Positions 1 through 8,065 are shown, counted from the first letter of the stretch. The stretch is DNA of 8,717 nucleotides from CAZVAP01 sp964625125 (GCA_964625125.1 CAZVAP010000030.1:1-8717), one strand, 5' to 3'. Numbers and translations are program-made. The notes: generated by a model from the sequence alone, not told the origin.

Positions 1-194
1 CTGATTTTAAACAATATGGTGGTAGATTTATTGAACATTATTTTAAAAGTAAAATCATAACACCAGTATCAAAAATAATTAATAAGGCTGATATATCAAA
101 TAAAATTTTATATGTTACTTTGAAAGATAAAGAAATAACTTTTGCTTTAATCCCAACTAATAATTTTCTTAGTAAAGATAAACATCAGCAATAG
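1..194 (+). CDS. 3' end of an unrecognised protein (partial)
   Basis: An open frame enters from the left edge (first full codon at base 3) and ends at TAG 192-194, giving the last 63 residues of a protein whose start lies outside the window. The visible part is hydrophilic and rich in Lys, Ile and Asn, with no membrane segment and no motif I recognise. It contains no TGA codon, so the genetic code does not affect it. Its end overlaps the 3' end of the convergent minus-strand gene by 26 bp. The composition matches the neighbouring genes, so I take it as a real gene end rather than a chance frame. No function is proposed. Confidence 0.6.
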   Translation, partial: DFKQYGGRFIEHYFKSKIITPVSKIINKADISNKILYVTLKDKEITFALIPTNNFLSKDKHQQ

Positions 195-975
195 GAATTT
201 GAAAATCATTATCTACAGCCAAATAAAATCTAATTGTATTTAAATTTATAAAAAATTTATATTTTTCAGTTATTTTGTAAATTTTGTCTAATGGTAATTG
301 TTCTATATTTTTTACTCTAAATAATGTAAGATGAGGGTTATATTCTCTATTTTCAGGTGATAAATTATTAATTTCATTGAATTTTAAATAAATACTTTCT
401 AATTCTTTTCTACTATCTGGCTTGTAAAAGTATACTTTTTGATTGAAATTATTTATATTTGATAAAGTTATATAAATTTTCTTGTTTATCTTTAAGTTTT
501 TACTGCTTTCTATTATTTTATGAAAATTTTCTAAAGATAAATCTCAAAAAAATCTTAAGGTTATGTGAGGAGTATCTGCTTTTTGTAAACTAAAACTATT
601 GTTGTTAATTTTTTCTAGTTCGTTTACTAATTTTTGAAATTTTTCTTTTTGTAATCCTTCCAAAGGAAAGGCACAAAAAAAATTTTTAAATTTTGGTTTC
701 CAAATATTTTCTGAAGAGATTTTATTATTAATAATTTGGATATTATCCTTTAGTAATCTATTGATTTTTTCTTTTTCTCATAAATTATAGCCACCAATAG
801 TAAGGTCAGAATTTACAACTTTATAACATGGATATTCATTTTGTTTAGTATTTTGTTTCAATATTAAAGCTACTTTTCTAGGATGTAAATTAAATATTTC
901 TCCTAATTGTTTGTAAGTTATAACTTTTCATTTAGGAATAAGCTTTAAAAAATCATATAGAAACTTCATTTTCAT
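169..975 (-). CDS. MGMT/ATL-type DNA-binding domain fused to 2H (LigT/ThpR-like) phosphoesterase
   Basis: 268 residues with UGA read as Gly. Residues 1-80 match the C-terminal domain of O6-alkylguanine-DNA alkyltransferases: IPKGKVITYKQLGEIF (13-28), an HPRKVALIL helix (31-39) with Arg33 where the family has its Arg finger, and YPCYKVVNSD...GGY (48-63). The methyl-accepting Cys is kept (Cys50), but the usual PCHRV has become PCYKV, so the His of the Cys-His-Glu relay is Tyr. Residues about 95-268 look like a 2H phosphoesterase: the two catalytic HxT motifs are PHITL (His137, Thr139) and PHLTL (His215, Thr217), as in RNA 2',3'-cyclic phosphodiesterase/2'-5' RNA ligase ThpR. Combining both in one chain is not an arrangement I know. 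Start at ATG 975 (a second ATG lies at 969). No Shine-Dalgarno is visible. The end overlaps the converging gene at 194. Domain calls are fairly sure; the biological role is open. Confidence 0.85.
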
Positions 976-1030
976 TGTAAACTTTATCTAAATAAATATA
1001 TTTTCATTTATTTAAATTCTAAATAACAAT
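976..1030. other. Divergent intergenic spacer with a 9-bp inverted repeat
   Basis: This 55-bp spacer separates the divergent starts at 975 (-) and 1031 (+), so both promoters must lie in or next to it. I see no convincing -35/-10 pair on either strand. The only structure is a perfect 9-bp inverted repeat of A and T (989-997 with 1006-1014, 8-nt spacer). It could be an operator, but in DNA this AT-rich it may be chance. Confidence 0.3.
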
Positions 1031-1963
1031 ATGTATTGGTGTTTAGCTCCTATGGATTGAATTACAGATACAGCTTATAGACAAATAGTTAAAGAAATTT
1101 TTGAAAAATACAATAAAAATCCCAATAAAAAGTTGTTATTATTTACTGAATTTGTTTCTTCAGATTGATTTGTTCATAATTTTGATTGAGTTAAACATCA
1201 TCTCCAATATGAAAAAATAGAAAAACCTTTAATTTGTCAAATTTTTTGAGCTAATAAAGATAATTTACTATATACTGCTAAACAAATTGAAAAAAATTAT
1301 GAGTTTGACTGAATAGACTTAAATATAGGTTGTCCTTCTCCAAAGATTATGAAAACATGAGCTTGAGCTGCTTTAATGAAAGATAAGGAGAAAACTTTGG
1401 AAATAATCAAAACTTTATCTGATAATTTAGATATACCATTTTCTATTAAAACAAGAATTTGACTTGATAATTCAGATAAATCTAATCAATTTAAATTTTT
1501 AATTAAAGCTAGTAATTTTTGTAAAATAATTTCTATTCATGCTAGAACTTATAAGCAAGAACACTCAGGGGAAGTAGATATAGACTTTGTTTTAAACTTA
1601 AAAAAATCCGTTAATCCAGATTGTAAAGTAATTTTTAATTGATGAATTAATGAGGGAAAATTGAATGATATTGATTTTATGGATAAAATGAGTTTGTTAG
1701 ACTGAATTATGATATGACAGGCTGCAATTTGAAATCCTTGGATTTTTGTAGATCATAAACCTGATTGGGAGGAGAAAAAACAAATTATAAAAAAACACTT
1801 AAAATTAAATATTAAGTATAAATGAGAAAGAAGATGAGTTATAGAATTTAGAAAATTTATTGGAAATTATATTAAAGGTATTGATAATGCTTCAAAAATA
1901 AGAGTTCAGCTAATGAAAGTGGATAATTATGAGGATTTTTGTAAAATTTTAGATGGAATTTAA
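1031..1963 (+). CDS. dus: tRNA-dihydrouridine synthase (Dus family)
   Basis: 310 residues, a normal length for Dus, the FMN enzymes that reduce uridine to dihydrouridine in tRNA D-loops using NADPH. The TIM-barrel motifs appear in order: LAPMDGITDTAYRQIV (5-20), NIGCPSPKIMK followed by GAGAALMK with catalytic Cys101, SIKTRIG (138-144), IHARTYKQEHSGE (169-181), FNGGI (202-206) and GIMIGQAAIGNPWIF (225-239). The last block usually reads GRAA; here Arg is Gln230. Many of the conserved glycines are TGA codons, among them Gly10, Gly110 and Gly112, which makes this gene one of the best proofs of the altered code. The specific target position (DusA, B or C type) cannot be told from sequence alone. 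ATG 1031 is chosen because the conserved N-terminal motif begins four residues later. The stop TAA lies in the 55-bp segment that recurs after the N gap. Confidence 0.96.
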
Positions 1964-2005
1964 GAAATTTTGACAAAAAAATTTTTAAAATTATCATAAT
2001 AATAT
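1951..2005. repeat. 55-bp contig-end duplicate, left copy
   Basis: This segment holds the last codons and TAA stop of the dus gene plus 42 bp of spacer, and is identical base for base to 2106-2160. It abuts the N run exactly. A perfect 55-bp match touching both sides of a gap is what two assembly-graph contigs sharing a 55-mer look like after scaffolding, so this is read as an assembly artefact and not a biological repeat. Confidence 0.92.
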
Positions 2006-2105
2006 NNNNNNNNNNNNNNNNNNNNNNNNNNNNNNNNNNNNNNNNNNNNNNNNNNNNNNNNNNNNNNNNNNNNNNNNNNNNNNNNNNNNNNNNNNNNNNN
2101 NNNNN
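2006..2105. other. Scaffold gap of 100 N
   Basis: Exactly 100 N, a conventional placeholder for a gap of unknown size. Because both flanks are the same 55 bp, the real sequence most simply continues without any missing bases when the flanks are merged. In that case the dus stop lies 69 nt upstream of the next start codon. Confidence 0.97.
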
Positions 2106-2160
2106 AGATGGAATTTAAGAAATTTTGACAAAAAAATTTTTAAAATTATCATAATAATAT
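2106..2160. repeat. 55-bp contig-end duplicate, right copy
   Basis: Identical to 1951-2005. The first bases repeat the dus C-terminal codons and stop, which have no coding meaning here. The right part carries the promoter of the next gene. Confidence 0.92.
2125..2152 (+). promoter_or_regulatory. Sigma70-like promoter, TTGACA-16-TATCAT
   Basis: A perfect -35 box (2125-2130) and a 5-of-6 -10 box (2147-2152) are separated by 16 bp. Initiation would be expected near 2159, leaving a leader of about 29 nt before ATG 2188. The same bases occur in the duplicated left copy at 1970-1997. It probably drives the unknown gene at 2188 and perhaps the one after it, which follows after only 22 nt. Confidence 0.55.
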
Positions 2161-2187
2161 ATCTTATTTTATACTTGATTTTTTATT

Positions 2188-2676
2188 ATGAAACCAGAGA
2201 ATTATTTAATTATTAGGAATAAGGGAACTTGAGTAGTAGAAAAAATGGATTTTTTTGAAACTAAAAAAGAGGTCAAAAATTTTAAAAAGGAAATTGTTAA
2301 AAAAAAAGTAAATGAATTATTAAACTCAATTATCTGAAAATGAGTTGTTGATAAAAAACTTATTAATGAATTAGAAGAAAAATTTATTAATACAAGCTAT
2401 GCTCCTATAATTGAATTTGTTTATAATAGATTAAATGGTCAAAGTTCTACTGAATTACTAAAAAATTATTTTAGGGCTATATATACTTCTAAAGATATTG
2501 ATGATTCAACTAAGAAATTATTCTCAGATTTTTTAGCAAAATTCGTATTACCAGGAGCTTGAGAAGATAATATGCATGATCCTATGAAATTTGCTAACTT
2601 AATTGATTATTTAAAAAAGCTTTATCCTAAATATGATTGGGAAAATAAAGTAAAAGAGGATTTTCCATTAGAATAA
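2188..2676 (+). CDS. Hypothetical protein, 162 residues
   Basis: I do not recognise this protein. It begins MKPENYLIIRNKGTGVVEKM and is strongly charged, with Lys-rich helical stretches (about 27-45) and a C-terminal half (about 75-140) that looks alpha-helical. There is no signal peptide, membrane span or cysteine cluster. Four in-frame TGA codons are read as Gly, including two in the segment IIGKGVVDKK. The start at ATG 2188 lies about 29 nt after the expected start of the promoter at 2125-2152. The next gene begins 22 nt after its stop, so the two may be cotranscribed. Real coding is supported by length, uninterrupted frame under table 25 and position. No function can be inferred. Confidence 0.75.
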
Positions 2677-2698
2677 ATTTATTAGCAATGTATATAAA

Positions 2699-3446
2699 AT
2701 GAAATATGTTGAAAATTTAAGTAAATGAAACCTCTTTAAAAACTAAAAAAAATTTTGAATTTATCAAGTGAGGTATTTGTTATAATTGGGCAATTTTCTT
2801 TTATAACTTATTTTCTGAAATTGATAAGAATAATAAACTAGAGAAAAAATTAATTTCTTTTAATCCAGATTTTAGCCATTGAGTATTTTTAGTTGGTTTT
2901 AAAAATACAAGATTTATTATTGATCCTTATGCAAAAGAAAATGGTCTTTTAACAGAAATGAAAATTTGAAATAAAGTTTATTTAGGAGCTTTAGACTGAG
3001 AATTTATTTATGCTATTATAACTAATATTTCTCCTTTAATATTAAAGGTTGGTAAGACTGAACTTAAACCTAAAGTCTTTTCGGAAATTGAAAAATTCAT
3101 AGAAAATGTTCCAGTTACAAATGAACTTATTAATGTAAAAACATATTTAAATTGACAGCCTATTCATCTATTAGTAAAATATAAAGATGAATATATTTTT
3201 ATAAATTATAAGGGTCAACAGTTATATAGAAAAAAAGATTTTGCATTAACTGATATAGTGTGATTATATATGGAATCAAACAAAGTTAATAAAATAGATA
3301 TTTTATTTGCATTGTTAGGATTCAATAAAGAAGTTATATCTTCGGATATAAAAAAAGAGCTAGAAATATTATCTGATAAAATAGATTGGTATTTTGTTTT
3401 TAAGCAATTATGAATAAATAAAGATATAGAGATGTTTACTAGCTAG
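2699..3446 (+). CDS. Transglutaminase/arylamine N-acetyltransferase-like protein with a frame break near its start
   Basis: The main frame runs from a TAA at 2718-2720 to TAG 3444-3446 but has no ATG, GTG or TTG until 2958. Its conserved core lies well before that. ATG 2699 opens another frame (MKYVENLSKGNLFK, with a TGA-coded Gly) that stops at 2744. Removing one base, for example from the A run 2738-2742, joins both into 248 residues. In the joined protein KGGICYNW (Cys27), SHGVFLV (His60) and RFIIDPY (Asp75) fit the ordered Cys-His-Asp triad of transglutaminase-like and arylamine N-acetyltransferase folds. The 15-residue His-Asp spacing equals that of Salmonella NAT. The C-terminal half is unrecognised. 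The break may be a mutation, an assembly error, or less likely programmed +1 frameshifting. An automated call would probably start at 2958 and lose the triad. The 3' end overlaps the converging PHP gene by 8 bp. Confidence 0.6.
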
Positions 3447-4335
3447 AAATGTTTTGAAGTTTTTCATATAATTTTTTATATTTTTCTGGAACTTCATATT
3501 TGGGGAAAAGTAGCTGATGTAGTGGAATTTCAATATTTATTTTATCAGCAATGTTATGAGTTTGTTTTATTAAGTAGGTTTGGAATTTTTCTGGTAATCA
3601 GTTTTTAGAGAGTATTTGCTTTACTTCATTTTCATCCATAATGTAATAATCTCACTTTATTCTAGGTCTAGATGAATCATAATATTTCCAGTTATTTTTT
3701 ATACACAATAAAATATCATATGTTTCCTTATCTTCTTTATTTAAGTATTTATAAAAACTTGTTACTACTCATTTTTTGCCATTATTTTCAATAAATTTTA
3801 TAAAATTTTCTTCAATTTTCTTTCTTTCAGGGAAAAGTTGATAATCTAAAGTTAAAAATTCAAGATAAAATTCACCAGAAAAAATCTCCTCATATTCTGA
3901 TATTTTATCTAAGATTAAATTATCTGGCTCATTATTTATAATTAATTTTTCTATTTCTCCTTCTCAACTTGAAAGTCAAATTAAATTTTTTCCATATTCC
4001 CTTAGATTTTCTAAAGTTAGGAAAGGAACTGATTTAAAATTTTTTGTGTTGGCTATAGAAATTAATTTTATTAAATTTTTGTATCAATCATAATTTTTTG
4101 CTAATAAAACTAATCACATAAAATTTTTTCAATCATATGAAACAAGCATATGTGCTCATAAGATTGGTTTAACATCTTCTGCTTTTTCATAAAATTCTAG
4201 TAATCCATATCAGCTTAAATAATCAGTAATTGCAATTGCAGGTTGATTAAGTTCTTTAGCTTTAGAAATAATTTCTTTTGGATTTGCTAATCCTTGTTGC
4301 ATACTATAATGACTAAATCAATGTAGATGTATCAT
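3439..4335 (-). CDS. Stand-alone, degenerate DnaE-type PHP domain
   Basis: 298 residues that follow the N-terminal PHP module of DNA polymerase III alpha (DnaE) from end to end: HLHGFSHYSMQQGLANPKEI (3-22), KELNQPAIAITDYLSGYGLLEFY (27-49), KPILGAHMLV (56-65), LVLLAKNYDGYKNLIKLISIA (75-95), FSGEFYLEF (152-160), EDKETYDILLCI (201-212), and a last segment LLFPKYEVPEKY (275-286) that matches the linker before the polymerase palm. No palm, fingers or thumb follow. In active PHP domains nine residues bind metals. Here one His of HLHxH is Phe7, the Asp is Gln14, TDH is TDY39, and the later Glu, His, Cys, Asp and His positions also differ, so phosphoesterase or proofreading activity is unlikely. It starts 23 nt after the methyltransferase gene, so it is probably the third gene of the obg operon. 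It may be half of a split polymerase or a regulatory relic. Confidence 0.85.
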
Positions 4336-4358
4336 TTTCTAAAAGTAATTTTTAAAAT

Positions 4359-5846
4359 TTATTTAATATATTTATTTTTTAACTCATTGTTTAATAGTTT
4401 TCAAACTCAAATTCACCAATTTTTGTATTTAATTATTACATAGTTCATAGGAGGATTTTCTATATTCTCTGGTATAAATTCATTTTCTAGTAAATTGTTT
4501 CCTAATCAATATTTGTAAGCTGCATTTTTATCAATATTTACAATATTTTTTGTTGCTATATCTCAAAAGATTATTCATAAATGATGAGTAGGCCGGATTT
4601 CTCCTCTTTTGTTTTTCTTTAAAATAGGAGTTCAAATTTTTTCTACATCAAATTTTCAGAAAATATCCTTAATTAATGGACTAGTAACATAAACATAATT
4701 TCCAGTTTCTACAAAGAAGTGTTTATTTTCGTTGATTTTAATTCAAAAATTTTCTTTAAGGAAATTATTTATTTTATTTTGAAGCTGTTTATCAAATGAA
4801 AATTTTAATCATTTTTTTCAGATAAGCTTATTCTCTTTTTCTCTAATAGGTAAAGAAGCTATTTTCCTTAATCTTGCAATAAAAAATCATCAAGTTTTTT
4901 GTTTATGTGGCCAGAATCTTGCTACTTTCTCAGCTTGGATTTGAGTTAATAAGTCTTCATTTTTCCATTTAGTTAGTCCTGGGTCTTTATTTTCTAGGTA
5001 AACTTCTTCTAATTCAACAATTCATTTATATTCATCTAATAATTTTTTTAAGTTAAATTCATTTTCATAAGGATTCATAGTACAAGTAGAGTAAACAATT
5101 GTTCACCCAACTTTAACTGTTTTTAAAGCAGAAACTAACAATAAATATTGAGTTGATGCAATTTTATTGATTTCTTCTTTTCTCCAATATTTTAATCAAA
5201 AGTCTGATTTAAAACCTGTTCATTCTCAAGAACAAGGAGCATCAAGTAAAACTTTATCAAAAAATTCAGGTAAATTTTTACCAAAAGCAAATCAATTAAA
5301 ATTTGTAATAATACTATTAAAAATCCCCATTCTATTTAGATTAAATCCTGTAGCCATAAGTCTAGATTTACTTAAGTCATTACTTACAACAATTCATAAT
5401 TTTCAATCTTTATGTAAATATTGTAAATAATCTCAGATTTGAACTGATTTTCATCCTGGAGCTCCAGACATATCTAAAATTAATTCATTTCAAGTAGAGT
5501 CTTTATCAAATAATTGTCTAGCACTTAGTCAGGCAGCTATTTCTTGGATGTAAAAAAATCAACTTTGATGATAAAAAGTTTTTCCTAAAGGTATAGAAGT
5601 ATCTTCTCTATCTACATAAAAAACATCTTCTGGTAATACGGAATTTTTTACAAATCCTGGAGAAGTTAATTTCCATCATTCTGTAGTTGTATCTTCAATA
5701 AATTCTTCTGGAGAAAGTTTATGTAATGAAATTTTAATTGACTTTTTTAAGGGCATTTGGCAAGAATTTAGAAAATTATCAAATTCTTCTTCTGAGGAGA
5801 AAGCTTCTTTAATTTCATTTAGGTATTTATCAGAAATATTTCACAT
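4359..5846 (-). CDS. rsmF: RsmF-type rRNA (cytosine-C5) methyltransferase
   Basis: 495 residues of the NOL1/NOP2/Sun family, which methylates cytosine C5 in rRNA using S-adenosylmethionine; E. coli RsmF modifies 16S C1407. Seen in order: PLKKSIKIS (32-40), the YIQEIAAGLSA segment (99-109), SAM motif I DMSGAPGGKS (125-134), motif IV DAPCSGEG (202-209, Cys205), and motif VI STCT (253-256) with catalytic Cys255. ARFWPHKQKTGGFFIARLRK (309-328) is typical of the RsmF subfamily. The C-terminal third carries the PUA-like region: RPTHHLGII (418-426), YKYGLGNNL (444-452) and VGKLLNNELKN near the end. Several motif glycines are TGA codons. ATG 5846 follows directly after an in-frame TAA, fixing the start. 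It lies 25 nt after obg, consistent with a ribosome-maturation operon. The exact modified base cannot be told. Confidence 0.93.
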
Positions 5847-5871
5847 TTACTTTTTTTACTATGTAAATTTT

Positions 5872-7359
5872 TTAGTTATTTAGTCCCCATAAAATATATT
5901 TGTCTTTTTCACCTGGATAAGGAGATTTAACTTTTATAATATCTCCAGGGTAAACTCAATTATTTTCTAACCAAGAAGAAATTCCCTCGTGGTTCATCAC
6001 TTCATAGAAAAACATTTCAGCTTCTTTGTTTCACCAAGGTATAATCCATACATAGTATGCTAATTTTGGGTTATATACTTCCCATATCTGGATATTTTCT
6101 GTATCTTCTTCTTCAAGATATCATTCTTGAATTAATTTAGGAAGTTCTTTATCTGTAATATTTTTAATATAGTTTTCAGTTTTTTTCTGAGTAAATTCTT
6201 GGTTTTTAGGTAATAAATAATCATCTAAAATAGAATCTTGGTTTAGTGGGTTATTAAGTAATTCGATTACCTTATTTAAAAATTTTTCAAAAATTTTCTT
6301 ATTTCAAGCATTTACAAAGTAAATTTCAGCTTTAACTCAAAATAAGTTTTTTATAGTCTTTTCTAATTGTCTCTTATATTCTTCTAAAATCTCATTATCA
6401 TCAATTAAATCAACTTTATTAACTAAAAACAATAAATACTTCTCAAATAACAAACTTCATTTTGACAAAACCTGTAGTTTAATAGCTCAATTTTCTTCTA
6501 AGTATTTAAATTCCAAATTATCAAATTTTTCTCATAAAAATTCTAATCATTTTTCTTTAATAAATGTTTCTAATTCTTTTTTAAGGTTTTCAATTTCTTT
6601 AAAGGATTCGTCAAATCTACTTATATCCAATACAAATACCCAAATTTTAGATTTTAAAATATGTCTTAAAAACTCATTTCCTAGTCATTTTCATTTTGCA
6701 GCTCAAGTTATCAATCAAGGTACATCAACTAATACAAAATTTTTATTTTTATGTTTAACTACTCATAAATTTGGTACTAGAGTAGTAAAAGGGTAGTCAG
6801 CAACCTTTGCTTTTGTATTTGCTAAAGTATTTATTATGCTACTTTTTCATACTGAAGGATATCAAATTAATGTAACATCTCAAATTAGTTGTAATTCAGC
6901 TACTATATTTCTTTTTTCACCTGGTTCTCATTTCATTGCAAAGTTTGGAAATTGTCTTGTAGGAGTTGCAAAATGCATATTTCAAAAACCTCATCTTCAA
7001 CCTCTAGCTACTAATAATTTTTCTCAATTTTTGGTAATAATTCATAAAATTTCTCAAGTATCTTCATCTTTTACAATAGTTCATATTGGAACTTTAACAA
7101 AAATATCTTCAGCATTTTCTCAATATTGTTGAGACCCTTTTCCATGTTCTCATCTTTTAGCTTTAATTTGTTTTCTATAATGTAAATCTAATAAAGAGCT
7201 TTCTCATTCATCTCCAACAAAATAAATACTTCCTCATTTTCCTCAATCTCATCCGTCTGGTCAACCATAAGCTACATATTTTTCTCTTCTTCAGCTAACA
7301 CAACCATTTCCTCAATCTCAAGCTATTACTTTAACTTTTACTTTATCATAAAATTTCAT
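5872..7359 (-). CDS. obg: Obg/CgtA GTPase, ribosome assembly
   Basis: 495 residues. The glycine-rich Obg fold fills 1-155 (VIAGDGGNGCVSGRREKY, GGPDGGDGGKGGS, VPIGTIVKD, VARGGRGGFGN). The G domain follows: P-loop GYPSVGKS (166-173), switch I DYPFTTLVPNLGVV (188-201), G3 DVPG (212-215), GKGLGNEFLRH (223-233), G4 NKVD (314-317) and a G5-like VNA (349-351). Residues 425-480 resemble the Obg C-terminal (OCT) domain, including GVYPGDIIKV. Obg binds the large ribosomal subunit and is normally essential. The distance from G3 to G4 is about 100 residues, roughly 30 more than usual, because of a charged insert around 250-305. The glycines of the P-loop and of DVPG are TGA codons, so the gene is unreadable under the standard code. 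The start at ATG 7359 gives the usual Obg N-terminus. It is first in the minus-strand operon, with a good promoter at 7392-7419. Confidence 0.97.
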
Positions 7360-7391
7360 TTATATTTTTGTATATCGTCTAAAATAACTAC

Positions 7392-7419
7392 TTTATATTT
7401 AAAATGCCAAAGTTTTCAA
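7392..7419 (-). promoter_or_regulatory. obg: Promoter of the obg operon, TTGAAA-16-TATAAA
   Basis: On the minus strand a -35-like TTGAAA (plus positions 7414-7419) and a -10-like TATAAA (7392-7397) are 16 bp apart. The expected transcript start near 7385 leaves about 25 nt before the obg ATG at 7359. The element overlaps the candidate plus-strand promoter of the small membrane protein, so the two transcription units may interfere. Confidence 0.5.
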
Positions 7420-7426
7420 TTATAAT
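7398..7426 (+). promoter_or_regulatory. Candidate promoter of the small membrane protein
   Basis: A perfect TATAAT (7421-7426) has a weak -35 match TTTAAA 17 bp upstream (7398-7403). Initiation near 7433 would leave about 25 nt before ATG 7458. If it is real, the upstream ATG at 7404 would be outside the message, which decides the start of that gene. In AT-rich DNA a single TATAAT is weak evidence. Confidence 0.35.
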
Positions 7427-7457
7427 AGTTACTGGATTTATTAATTTATTTTATGCT

Positions 7458-7898
7458 ATGGAAAATTTTAAAGAAAAAATAGCTAGTAAAGTAAGTAAAT
7501 ATCAACAAAAGAAAATCCAAATCTCATCTAAAAGTTTAAATACAGGCTATATTAGATATTTTAATTATTCTAACTTTAAAAAAATTACTTTAAAGGACCT
7601 TTCCAATTTAGATAGAGATATTATTGAACAAATTTTATGGGAAGAAGAATGAAAATATAAAGAAATACCATTACAATGAGGAAATATACAATTAATAAGT
7701 TCTAAAACAATTATAGGAAATTTCTTAGGAAAAGTTTGAGAAAAAGTAGAAAAAATAGGTAAATATGCTTATGTATTATTTATGAGTTTGGGTTTTATTA
7801 TGTTAATTATATTTTTGGTCTTTAGTGTAATAGAAGCTAAAACAATAAAAACTATGGGAAAAACTATGGATAACTCTAAAATAGCCAATTCAGATTAG
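7458..7898 (+). CDS. Small single-pass membrane protein, function unknown
   Basis: 146 residues ending at TAG 7896-7898. Three TGA codons are read as Gly (for example in PLQGGNIQL and GKVGEKV); under the standard code the frame would stop at 7650-7652. Residues 1-100 are polar and Lys-rich, with KYQQKKIQISSKSLNTGYIRYF and a Leu/Asp-rich stretch NLDRDIIEQILWEEE. Residues about 103-125 (YAYVLFMSLGFIMLIIFLVFSVI) form one clear transmembrane segment, followed by a short Lys-rich tail. I do not recognise the family. An alternative ATG at 7404 would add 18 mostly hydrophobic residues and make 164. I prefer 7458 because the extension overlaps the obg promoter and a TATAAT box, but a second membrane or signal segment cannot be excluded. 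It is transcribed divergently from obg. Confidence 0.7.
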
Positions 7899-7913
7899 AA
7901 TCCGTATAAAACC

Positions 7914-7941
7914 TTGAATATAGAATTTCTTTTAATATACT
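7914..7941 (+). promoter_or_regulatory. Candidate promoter TTGAAT-16-TATACT
   Basis: The -35-like TTGAAT (7914-7919) and -10-like TATACT (7936-7941) are 16 bp apart and directed into the structured region. The expected start would be near 7948. This conflicts with pairing of 7936-7944 in the RNA. If the long-range stem is real, transcription must come from further upstream, for example from the membrane-protein gene. Confidence 0.4.
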
Positions 7942-8065
7942 CAACTAAAATTAAACCCGTTTGAGTTTGGCTATCACCAAACGAGGGGAGGGAAGAAATC
8001 CATTTTGGAGAGTAGAACCCTCCGGAGGCGAAATCCTTCGTAATCAAAACTAAAATTGAGTATAA

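Noticed and set aside
989..1014. 9-bp inverted repeat as a specific operator
   Set aside because: It consists only of A and T in a very AT-rich spacer, so chance is a sufficient explanation; it is kept only as a note on the spacer.
1031..1963. UGA read as tryptophan (Mycoplasma-type table 4)
   Set aside because: It would put Trp at invariant glycines of P-loops and active-site motifs, while the conserved Trp positions use TGG.
1951..2160. 55-bp direct repeat as a mobile-element or integration duplication
   Set aside because: Perfect identity, contact with both edges of a 100-N run and the k-mer-like length fit a scaffolding artefact better.
2736..2746. Programmed frameshift site before TAA 2744
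   Set aside because: The needed change is +1, while the A-rich sequence resembles slippery sites for -1; a simple indel is the easier explanation.
5167..5430. Plus-strand open frame of 87 codons
   Set aside because: It lies antisense inside the RsmF-type gene, whose motifs are unmistakable.
6836..7132. Plus-strand open frame of 98 codons
   Set aside because: It lies antisense inside obg.
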